Assembly (NCBI RefSeq): GCF_007644105.1
Contig: NZ_VFAC01000039.1
Location: forward strand, 1 to 32,954
Reading direction: 5' to 3'
DNA: 32,954 nt
Source: Elioraea rosea
Lineage (GTDB): Bacteria > Pseudomonadota > Alphaproteobacteria > Acetobacterales > Acetobacteraceae
A model generated the notes under the pieces. The model searched no databases, was not told where the DNA came from, and was given only the letters and a program-made list of their open reading frames with translations. Made by a program: the position numbers and the translations under genes. This document shows positions 26,407 to 32,954 of this stretch, piece after piece (position 1 is the first letter of the stretch; every line of letters begins with the position of its first letter).

Positions 26407-27213
26407 TCAGGCTGCCTCGGCGATACGGTTGAAGAACGCCCGCACCGTCGGTTGCGTGCTCGTCGCGCGGAGCTCCCTCGGGTCTCCGGTCGCGATCATG
26501 CCCCGCGCCGCCTTGTCGAGCATGATGACACGATCCGCAACCGTCAGGATCGAATCGAGCTCGTGCGTGACGATCACGAAGGTCACCCCGAGGTCGCGCG
26601 CAAGCGTCAGGATGAGCTGGTCGAGCCCGGCCGAGGTGATCGGGTCGAGGCCAGCGGAGGGCTCGTCGAGGAAGAGCAGCGGCGGGTCGAGCGCCATGGC
26701 GCGAGCGATGGCCGCGCGCTTGACCATCCCGCCCGAGATCTCGGAGGGAAGCTTCTGCGTCGCATCGCCAAGCCCCACCATGCCGAGCTTCGACCGCGCG
26801 ATGGCGAGCCGCGCCTCGGCGGGAAGGTCGGTGAAGCTCTCGAGGGGAAGGAGCACGTTCTCGAGGAGCGTCATCGAGCCGAACAGGGCGCCGAGCTGGA
26901 ACATGACGCCGAAGCGCCGCAGCAGGAGCCGCCGCTTCTCCCCGTCGGCGGCGAGCAGGTCCTCGCCGAGGATGCTGATCGCCCCGGCCGTCGGCCGGCG
27001 AAGCCCGATCAGCAGCTTCAGCAGCGTCGACTTGCCGCAGCCCGACCCGCCGAGGATGACGAACACCTCGCCCTCGCGCACGTCGAAGGAGACATTCTCG
27101 AACACCGTGTTCGACCCGAAGCGCTGGGTCAGCCCCGTCGCCACGATGACCTTCGGCGCCTCGGGGCCAGGGCCGACACGGTCGCCGCGCGCGGGGGGGA
27201 TCTCGGGCACCAT
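26407..27213 (-). CDS. mlaF: MlaF-type ABC transporter ATP-binding protein
   Basis: The 268-residue ATPase has Walker A GGSGCGKST, Q-loop MFQLGALFGSMTLLENV, signature ISGGMVKRAAIARAMA, Walker B LLFLDEPSAGLDP and the switch His in IVTHELDS. The ISGGM signature and FGSMTLLENV are typical of MlaF/Ttg2A. It powers lipid transport with MlaE and MlaD. The ATG at 27213 overlaps the mlaE stop (TGATG). A GTG directly before it, giving a GTGA overlap, is the alternative start. Confidence 0.94.
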   Translation of the reverse strand: MVPEIPPARGDRVGPGPEAPKVIVATGLTQRFGSNTVFENVSFDVREGEVFVILGGSGCGKSTLLKLLIGLRRPTAGAISILGEDLLAADGEKRRLLLRRFGVMFQLGALFGSMTLLENVLLPLESFTDLPAEARLAIARSKLGMVGLGDATQKLPSEISGGMVKRAAIARAMALDPPLLFLDEPSAGLDPITSAGLDQLILTLARDLGVTFVIVTHELDSILTVADRVIMLDKAARGMIATGDPRELRATSTQPTVRAFFNRIAEAA

Positions 27214-28286
27214 CACCAGCCCATCAGGTAGAAGATGACAGCGAAGATGCCGTCGAGCACGACGATCGAGACGATCCCGCCGACGACGGCGGATGTGGCG
27301 CTGTCGCCCACCGCGCGCGGCCCCGCCCCGGTGCGCATGCCCCGCGCGCAGCCGATGCCGGCGACGACGGCGCCGAACACCATGCCCTTCGCCACGCCAC
27401 CGATCACGTCGCCCATGCTCGTCCAGCTGACGACCTGGTTCGAGATGGCAACGAGCGGGAAGCCGAGCGACATCATCACCGTCGACATGCCGGCGACGGC
27501 GGCGAGGTTCATCGCGGCGATCAGCACCGGCATGATCGCGATGGCGGCGATCAGACGCGGCACGACGAGGAAGCGGAACGGGTCGAGCCCCATCGTCGTC
27601 AGTGCGTCGACCTCCTCGTTCACCTTCATCGTGCCGATCTCCGCGGCGAACGCGCTGCCCGATCGGCCTGCGAGGATCACCGCGGCGAGAAGCGGGCCGA
27701 GCTCACGGAACACCGAGACGGCGACGAGGTTGGCGACGAAGATCTCCGCGCCGTACTGGCGCATCGGGATGGCGGACTGGAAGGCGAGGATCAGCCCGAA
27801 CAGGAAGCCGAGCATGACGATGAGCGGCAGCGCGCGCGTTCCCGCCTCCTCCGCGTGGCGCATCGTGTCGTCCCAGCGCAGCGTCCAGGGGCGGAGCACG
27901 GTCAGCACGGTTGCCGAGATCGCCTCGCCGAGGAACGTGATGCTGTCGCCCATGCCGCGCGCGCCATTCACCGCGCCGCGCCCAACGACGAGGGCGAGGC
28001 TCTCCGGCGGCCGCGCCACCACCTGGCCGGTGGCCGCCGCCTCGCCGCCCTTGCGGGTAAGCGCGATGACGGCGCCGACATCCTCAGACGCGCCGATGAT
28101 CTCGCCGCCGCCCGCCGCCCTGGCGCGTGCGGCGGCGGCGAGAACGAGCGCCGCCCCCGCCCCGTCGCAATAGGTCACGCGCGAGATGTCGATCGCGACC
28201 GGCGCGGAGGCGGCGCGCATCGTCCGCTCCCACAGGGAGGACGCCGCCGCGGCATCGAGCCGGCCCTCGAGAACGAGCGCCGTCAT
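27213..28286 (-). CDS. mlaE: STAS-MlaE fusion: ABC lipid transporter permease
   Basis: The 357-residue protein has an N-terminal STAS-like domain (about 1-90: LVLEGRLDAAAASSLWE, DISRVTYCDGAGAALVL), which in enterobacteria is the separate protein MlaB. The rest is an MlaE permease with about five hydrophobic segments: FLFGLILAFQSAIPMRQYGA, VSVFRELGPLLAAVILAGR and GTMKVNEEVDALTTMGLDP. STAS fusion is usual in alphaproteobacteria. The ATG at 28286 overlaps the stop of the upstream importer permease (ATGA). This is an unexpected coupling between a solute importer and a lipid transporter. Confidence 0.94.
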   Translation of the reverse strand: MTALVLEGRLDAAAASSLWERTMRAASAPVAIDISRVTYCDGAGAALVLAAAARARAAGGGEIIGASEDVGAVIALTRKGGEAAATGQVVARPPESLALVVGRGAVNGARGMGDSITFLGEAISATVLTVLRPWTLRWDDTMRHAEEAGTRALPLIVMLGFLFGLILAFQSAIPMRQYGAEIFVANLVAVSVFRELGPLLAAVILAGRSGSAFAAEIGTMKVNEEVDALTTMGLDPFRFLVVPRLIAAIAIMPVLIAAMNLAAVAGMSTVMMSLGFPLVAISNQVVSWTSMGDVIGGVAKGMVFGAVVAGIGCARGMRTGAGPRAVGDSATSAVVGGIVSIVVLDGIFAVIFYLMGW

Positions 28287-29071
28287 GGCCGCCTCGCCTC
28301 GCCGCGCGCCGAGAGGAAGCGCACGAGCAGCATCAGGACGAGCGAGAGGACGACGAGCATGGTCGCCGCGGCGAGGATGGTGAGCTCGATCGTGTCCTTC
28401 AGCCCGGCGAACATCTGCCGTGGCAGCGTGCGCTGCGACGGACCTGCGAGGAACAGGACGACCACGCTTTCGTCGAGCGAGGTGGCGAAGGCGAACACCG
28501 CGCCGGCGACGACGCCGGGAAGGATCACCGGCAGCATCACGCGGCGAAAGGCCGTCACGGGCCCCGCGCCGCAGGAGGAGGCTGCGCGAAGGAGCGTCCT
28601 GTCGAACTGCGACAGCGTCGCGCCGACCGTGACGACGACGAAGGGCGAGGCGAGAAGCGCGTGCGCGATGATCAGCCCGCCATGCGTCGAGGCGAGGCCG
28701 ACAGGGGCATAGGCGAAGGTGAGCGCGACGGCGGTGATGATGGCGGGCACGACGAGCGGCAGGAGAAGCACCGCCATGATCGCCGATGCGCCGGGAATGA
28801 CGGCAAGCCAGAGCCCGATGGCAGCGAGCGTGCCGAGCGCGGTTGCGACGATCGTCGAGGCGATGCCGATGGTCAGGCTGTTCCAGAGCGCGGTGAGCCA
28901 GAAATCCGAGGAGAAGAACGCGCGGTACCAGCGCATCCCGATGCCCGGAAGCGGGAAGTGCAGGAAGCTGCCATCGCTGAAAGAGAGCGGAACGATGACC
29001 AGGAGCGGGGCGACGAGGAACACCGCGACCGCGAGCCCGACGACCCACCAGGCGAGCCTGATCGCGCTCAT
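28283..29071 (-). CDS. ABC transporter permease, PotC-like (spermidine/putrescine type)
   Basis: The 262-residue inner-membrane permease has about six hydrophobic segments and the cytoplasmic EAA-type loop AASSCGAGPVTAFRRVMLPV, which docks to the ATPase. The second half has FATSLDESVVVLFLAGP and RTLPRQMFAGL, typical of PotC/YdcV-type polyamine permeases. The ATG at 29071 overlaps the stop of the other permease (ATGA), and its own stop overlaps the mlaE start. The exact substrate (polyamine or another cationic organic solute) cannot be assigned from the permease alone. Confidence 0.92.
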   Translation of the reverse strand: MSAIRLAWWVVGLAVAVFLVAPLLVIVPLSFSDGSFLHFPLPGIGMRWYRAFFSSDFWLTALWNSLTIGIASTIVATALGTLAAIGLWLAVIPGASAIMAVLLLPLVVPAIITAVALTFAYAPVGLASTHGGLIIAHALLASPFVVVTVGATLSQFDRTLLRAASSCGAGPVTAFRRVMLPVILPGVVAGAVFAFATSLDESVVVLFLAGPSQRTLPRQMFAGLKDTIELTILAAATMLVVLSLVLMLLVRFLSARGEARRP

Positions 29072-30315
29072 GACGTGCGCACCGCGCCGAAGCCGACCAG
29101 CTGGCCATAGAGCCCGACGATCAGGAGCGTCGCCGCGAGAAGAAGCAGCGAAAGGGAGGCCGCCATGCCCCAGTTCACCGTCTGGTTCGCATAGAACCCG
29201 ATGAAGTAGGGCAGCATCTGGTCCGCCCCGCCGCCGAGCAGGGCGGGCGTGATGTAGAAGCCGAGCGCCTGGATGAACACCATCAGACAGCCCGCGCCGA
29301 TGCCGGGAAGCGTCTGCGGCAGCCACACGCGGCGGAACGCCGAGACGGGATGCGCGCCGAGGCTCGAAGCGGCGCGGAGATGGATGGGCGGGATCTGCCG
29401 CATCACCGCGTAGAGCGGCAGCACCATGAAGGGCAGGAGGATGTGGACCATCGCCACCACGACGGCGAAGCGGTTGAACAGGAGCTGCTGCGGCGCGCCG
29501 AACAGCCCGAGCGCGACGAGCGCATGGTTGGCCACCCCCTCGCGCGCGAGCAGCACCATCCATGCCGCGGTGCGCACGAGCAGGCTCGTCCAGAACGGCA
29601 GGAGCACGGCGAACAGAAGCGCCGACGCGACGGCCGGGCGCGAGAGCGCGATCAGCGCCGCGAGCGGATAGGCGAGCACGAGCGTGATGGCGGTGACCAT
29701 CGCGGCGATCCAGAAGGTGCGCCCGAACACGGTGCGGAACACCGCCTGCTCCTCCGCCACCGCGCGGATCGTTCCAGCAGCGTCGCGCTTGAGGTCGAGC
29801 GCGGCGAGAAGGAAGAAATCGGTCCACGGTCCGCGGGCGCGCGCGAGTGCTCCCCATGTCTCGAGCTGGCCCCAGGCGGGGTCGGCCCGCAGAACCGCCT
29901 CGCGGGCAGGGCCCTCGAATGGCGCGGCGAGGCGCCGGGCGGAGCCGATCAGCGTCGTCCTCAGCCCGGCCTGGTCATGGTTCAGCCGGCTCGCTGCGGA
30001 GGGCAGCGTGCCGGCCGCTCGCGCCTCGCGCAGATCCTCCACAAGCGCAGCGAAGACAGGCTCGTCGGGCAGCGCGGTGCCCGACCAGCCGGAGAGCGCA
30101 CCGATCGTGCGGGGCAGGACGGGGGCGACCTCCCTGTCCTCGACACCGCGCTTCAACATCGCGCCGATGGGTGCGGCGAAGGCGACGAGAACGAACAGAA
30201 GCAACGGCAGGACGAGCAGGGCGGCAGAGACCTTCTGCCCGTACCCTGCCCGCCTCGCCCGGCGGGCAAGCGCTGCGGCCGCCTTGCCGGTCTCGATTGC
30301 CGCGACGTGTGCCAC
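29068..30315 (-). CDS. ABC transporter permease, PotB-like, with large periplasmic insertion
   Basis: This 415-residue permease is longer than the usual size of about 290. After the first membrane helix (about 31-53) there is an insertion of about 150 residues without membrane segments (about 55-205), before the remaining five helices. The EAA loop AASSLGAHPVSAFRRVWLPQ is intact, and GFYITPALLGGGADQMLPYF is typical of PotB/YdcU permeases. Long versions of this type exist in alphaproteobacteria. Start is a GTG at 30315 with a weak ribosome site, 39 bp after the binding-protein gene. Confidence 0.92.
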   Translation of the reverse strand: MAHVAAIETGKAAAALARRARRAGYGQKVSAALLVLPLLLFVLVAFAAPIGAMLKRGVEDREVAPVLPRTIGALSGWSGTALPDEPVFAALVEDLREARAAGTLPSAASRLNHDQAGLRTTLIGSARRLAAPFEGPAREAVLRADPAWGQLETWGALARARGPWTDFFLLAALDLKRDAAGTIRAVAEEQAVFRTVFGRTFWIAAMVTAITLVLAYPLAALIALSRPAVASALLFAVLLPFWTSLLVRTAAWMVLLAREGVANHALVALGLFGAPQQLLFNRFAVVVAMVHILLPFMVLPLYAVMRQIPPIHLRAASSLGAHPVSAFRRVWLPQTLPGIGAGCLMVFIQALGFYITPALLGGGADQMLPYFIGFYANQTVNWGMAASLSLLLLAATLLIVGLYGQLVGFGAVRTS

Positions 30316-30354
30316 GCAATGCCGCGCGAGCGCGTTGGCCCCCGCGCGTCCTCC

Positions 30355-31389
30355 CTATCGGGCCACCCAGGCGTTGAAGCGCTGCGACAGCTTGTCGAGG
30401 TTGTCGAGCCAGAACTGGTCGTCGATCATCAGCGAAACCGAGAGGTTGGCCGGGTTGGTCGGGCTCTCGGCGAGAAGCGCCGGGCTCAGCCCCTCATTCG
30501 CCCCCTTCGCTGGTCCGCCATAGGGGATGAGCGGGATCAGCTTCGCCTGCACCGCGGGGTTGGAGGCGAAGCTCAGGAAGCGATAGGCGCTTTCGACGTT
30601 CGGGCTTCCCTTCATGATCACCCAGCTGTCGATGGTGTAGAGAGAACCCGTCCACTGGATGCCGAAGTTGCGCCGCTCGGTGCGGTTGGCGTTGGTGATG
30701 CGGCCGTTCGGCGAGGACGTCATCAGCACCTCGCCCGCGCCGAGGATCTGCGGCGCCTGCGCCGAGGACTGCCACCAGACGATGTGCGGCTTCAGCCTGT
30801 CGAGCATGCGGAAGGCCCGTTCGACGCCCGCTTCCGTGCGCAGCGTGTCATAGACCTGGTTCGCGGGAACGCCATCGGCCAGAAGCGCGTACTCGAGGTT
30901 CAGCTTGACGCCGCGCCGGAGCCCGCGCTTGCCCGGATAGCGCTCGACATTCCAGAAATCCGCCCAGGTCGGCGTGCCCTGGAACTTGTCCTTGTCCCAG
31001 GCGAGGACGAAATTGTAGAGGATCGTTCCGATGCCGCAGTCATGCACCGCCTCGGGCAGGTAATGGTCGCGCCCGCCGATGCGCGAATAGTCGAGCTTCT
31101 CGAACAACCCCTCCTCGCAGCCGAGCAGGAGCTCCTCGCTCTCAACCTGCACGAGGTCCCAGGTGTTGTTGCCGGACTGGATTCGCGTGCGAAGCACGCC
31201 GATGCCGCCATCCCAGCTGTCCTCGACGAAGCGGATGCCGGTCGCCTGGCTGAAGGGGCGGAAATAGACTTCCCGCTGCGCATCCTGGTAGGCGCCGCCC
31301 CAGGACACGATCGTCAGGTCGCGCGACGAAGCCGGCGCCGCGGCGAGAACGAACGCCGCGCCCGCGGCGGCAAGTAGGAAACGCCTCAT
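30355..31389 (-). CDS. Periplasmic substrate-binding protein, PotD-like
   Basis: The 344-residue binding protein has a signal peptide (MRRFLLAAAGAAFVLAAAPA, cleavage near SSR) and the opening DLTIVSWGGAYQDAQREVYF, typical of the extracellular solute-binding family 1/PotD group. Other family features are WDLVQVESEELL, GTPTWADFWNVERYPGKRG and IDSWVIMKGSPNVESAYRFL. The group binds spermidine, putrescine and related cations, but some members bind other organic compounds. GGAGAGAGAG lies directly before the ATG. It is separated from the upstream ATPase gene by a 153-bp spacer holding a long inverted repeat. Confidence 0.92.
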   Translation of the reverse strand: MRRFLLAAAGAAFVLAAAPASSRDLTIVSWGGAYQDAQREVYFRPFSQATGIRFVEDSWDGGIGVLRTRIQSGNNTWDLVQVESEELLLGCEEGLFEKLDYSRIGGRDHYLPEAVHDCGIGTILYNFVLAWDKDKFQGTPTWADFWNVERYPGKRGLRRGVKLNLEYALLADGVPANQVYDTLRTEAGVERAFRMLDRLKPHIVWWQSSAQAPQILGAGEVLMTSSPNGRITNANRTERRNFGIQWTGSLYTIDSWVIMKGSPNVESAYRFLSFASNPAVQAKLIPLIPYGGPAKGANEGLSPALLAESPTNPANLSVSLMIDDQFWLDNLDKLSQRFNAWVAR

Positions 31390-31493
31390 CTCTCTCTCCT
31401 GATCGCGGATGGCCCCGGCGGAACACGGTAGCGGCCGGAGGCTCGGGATTTCAACGCCGGCTCGAGCACCTCTTGAAACGGTAAGGTAGCTTA

Positions 31494-31535
31494 GCCCGTC
31501 CTGATGGAACCGGGATCGGTACCATCAGGACGGGC
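31494..31535. repeat. 42-nt near-perfect inverted repeat in the ATPase/binding-protein spacer
   Basis: The arms GCCCGTCCTGATGG and CCATCAGGACGGGC (14 bp, perfect) enclose A-ACCG-GGAT-CGGT-A, which adds four more pairs after one A-A mismatch. This forms a very stable 18-bp hairpin on either strand. On the minus strand it starts 8 bp after the ATPase stop and lies about 105 bp before the binding-protein start. No T-run follows on that strand. Possible roles are mRNA end protection, partial termination, or a protein-binding palindrome. Confidence 0.85.
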
Positions 31536-31542
31536 GCTGCTT

Positions 31543-32646
31543 TCAGTCCCCGGGCGCGAAGGCGACGGCATGCTCCGGCTGCCAGGCGACGGCGACCTGC
31601 GCACCAGGGGCGAGCCCCGCCATCGCCGCCGCAGCCGGGCGCTTGGCGGTGATCTCGACCCCGCCTTCCAGCGCGAGCCGCAGGCGCACATGGTCGCCGA
31701 GATAGATCACCTCGGCGACCGTCGCGGGCAGGGCGTTCTCGCCAAGGTCATCGGCGCTTCCGGCCGCGACGGCGATCCTCTCCGGCCGGACAGAGAGCAG
31801 AGCAGGGGAGCCCGGGCCGCCGGCATCGGCCTGGCGGGCCCAGAGGCGTCGGCCGCCGCCAAGCGCGATCGCGGTCATGTCCTCGTCGCGCTCCGCCACC
31901 GTTCCGGCGATGCGGTTGTTCTCGCCCACGAAGCCGGCGACGAAGGCATCCGTCGGCCGCTCATAGAGCGCCTGGGGCGTATCGAGCTGGCGGATCGCGC
32001 CGTCGCGGAACACGGCGATACGGTCCGACATCGTCAGCGCCTCTGCCTGGTCGTGCGTGACATAGACCATCGTTACCCCGAGCCGCTCATGGATGTGGCG
32101 GATCTCGAGCTGCATCTCCTCGCGCAGCTGCTTGTCGAGCGCGCCGAGCGGCTCGTCGAGCAGCACGAGCGGCGGCTCGAACACCAGCGCGCGGGCAAGC
32201 GCGACGCGCTGCTGCTGCCCACCGGAGAGCTGCGAGGGACGCCGTGCGCCGAGATCGGGCAGCCGCACCATGTCGAGCGCGCGCTCGACCCGCCTTGCCT
32301 GCTCGGACCTCGCAACGCCGCGAACCGACAGCGGGAAGGCGACGTTCTCGGCCACCGACATGTGCGGGAAGAGGGCGTAGGACTGGAACACGACGCCGAT
32401 GCCGCGCTTGTGCGGCGGCAGCCGCGCGATCGGCCGCCCGTCGAGCAGGATCTCGCCGGCCGTCGGCTGCTCGAAGCCCGCGAGCATCATCAGCGTGGTC
32501 GTCTTGCCCGAGCCGGAGGGGCCGAGCAGGGTAAGGAACTCGCCGCGGGCGATGTCGAGGTCGAGATGCCGGACCGCGTAGCGCTGGCCGTCATAGCTCT
32601 TCTCGACACCGCGGAAGCGGACGAGCGTGTCGTCTTGCCCTCTCAT
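31543..32646 (-). CDS. ABC transporter ATP-binding protein, PotA-like
   Basis: The 367-residue ATPase has Walker A GPSGSGKTT, Q-loop VFQSYALFPHMSVAENV, signature LSGGQQQRVALARAL, Walker B LVLLDEPLGALD and the switch His in VTHDQAEAL. After about residue 240 a C-terminal TOBE-type beta domain begins (GFVGENNRIAGTV, then LLSVRPERIAV). This is the layout of PotA and related importer ATPases. The ATG at 32646 gives the normal family N-terminus. The gene is first in the nine-gene run and is divergent from a membrane-protein gene across a 140-bp gap that must hold the operon promoter; I cannot identify its boxes. Confidence 0.94.
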   Translation of the reverse strand: MRGQDDTLVRFRGVEKSYDGQRYAVRHLDLDIARGEFLTLLGPSGSGKTTTLMMLAGFEQPTAGEILLDGRPIARLPPHKRGIGVVFQSYALFPHMSVAENVAFPLSVRGVARSEQARRVERALDMVRLPDLGARRPSQLSGGQQQRVALARALVFEPPLVLLDEPLGALDKQLREEMQLEIRHIHERLGVTMVYVTHDQAEALTMSDRIAVFRDGAIRQLDTPQALYERPTDAFVAGFVGENNRIAGTVAERDEDMTAIALGGGRRLWARQADAGGPGSPALLSVRPERIAVAAGSADDLGENALPATVAEVIYLGDHVRLRLALEGGVEITAKRPAAAAMAGLAPGAQVAVAWQPEHAVAFAPGD

Positions 32647-32786
32647 GTGGCGCAAGACTGGCAGCCGGAAACCGGCCCTGCAAGCCGCTCCCGGGGCCGC
32701 GGGGCGCGCCCTGCCGAAGGCGGAACGGACCGGGCAGAGGCTGTGGAGATTAGCGGTCGATTCACCATCCGGTGCGACCGTGCGGC

Positions 32787-32954
32787 ATGGACATGCGCAG
32801 CGAAGCACCGCCCCGGGCCGACGCGCGCCCACCCGTCCGCGCCGGCGGCGCCACGGCGATGCCTGCGGCGGCGGTCGTCGTCGCGGTCGGGCTGTGGGGC
32901 GCCTTGACCGCCCTCGCCGCGGCCTTGATCGTCGCCCCCGAGGCGCTCGCGGCG
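32787..32954 (+). CDS. Predicted membrane protein (partial, N-terminus only)
   Basis: An open frame from the ATG at 32787 runs off the right edge with 56 codons and no stop. After a polar Pro/Arg-rich start of about 24 residues there is a strongly hydrophobic stretch (AAAVVVAVGLWGALTALAAA and onward), a likely membrane segment or signal anchor. A second ATG six bases later is possible. It is too short to name. Its orientation away from the transporter operon and the sustained open frame support it, but high GC makes long open frames common. Confidence 0.45.
   Translation, partial: MDMRSEAPPRADARPPVRAGGATAMPAAAVVVAVGLWGALTALAAALIVAPEALAA

Noticed and set aside
24892-27231. A plus-strand open frame of 779 codons
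   Set aside because: It is antisense to the lipoprotein, mlaD and mlaF genes and has no recognisable motif or ribosome site.
29350-31377. A plus-strand open frame of 675 codons
   Set aside because: It is antisense to the PotB-like and PotD-like genes and its composition is that of a shadow frame.

Overview
This window is chromosomal DNA from a very GC-rich alphaproteobacterium. It is most like the Acetobacteraceae/Rhodospirillales, such as the Roseomonas or Elioraea type; this placement is inferred from gene content and was not tested by phylogeny. Pointers are the FYDLN-type zinc-ribbon gene beside aroA-cmk, a class II AroA, a STAS-MlaE permease fusion, an IalB-family protein and rlmN with a GTG start. 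There is no transposase, phage gene or CRISPR array. Genes are packed tightly: no gap without a gene exceeds 300 bases, and many neighbours overlap by 1-4 nt.

Layout. 1-2957 (minus): the N-terminus of a response regulator cut by the window edge, and a large hybrid sensor histidine kinase. 3102-4946 (minus): a flavin monooxygenase with an NTF2-like N-terminal domain and its own terminator. 5106-5181 (minus): tRNA-Ala(CGC) with a clear promoter. 5327-7016 (plus): yggT, a DUF167 gene, folD and a small membrane protein. 7254-8956 (plus): a DEAD-box RNA helicase and a frameshifted DUF1330 gene. 8969-10279 (minus): a TerB-like protein and a TauE/SafE exporter, divergent from a LysR regulator (10365-11345) whose end overlaps argG (minus). 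12648-14855: a secreted alpha/beta hydrolase converging on an MFS transporter. 15116-16372: three small predicted secreted proteins with strong hairpin terminators. 16390-18780 (minus): rlmN, an IalB-like protein and a TrmH-type RNA methyltransferase. 18796-23858: a SAM methyltransferase, the FYDLN gene (minus), aroA, cmk, and an unrecognised secreted protein where rpsA would usually follow. 23868-32646 (minus): nine genes in a row. 32787-end (plus): the start of a membrane protein.

The most interesting region is the nine-gene minus-strand run. It encodes a complete spermidine/putrescine-type ABC importer (ATPase, binding protein, two permeases) followed by a complete Mla-type lipid transporter (STAS-MlaE, MlaF, MlaD, auxiliary lipoprotein) and a metallo-beta-lactamase-fold hydrolase. 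Start/stop overlaps join the second importer permease directly to mlaE, so the two transport systems are probably expressed together. A 42-nt inverted repeat lies between the importer ATPase and binding-protein genes. The second most interesting region is the cluster of three small exported proteins. They share a signal-peptide style, 5' leader elements and near-identical terminators, and I do not recognise them. No clear new defence or mobile system was found.
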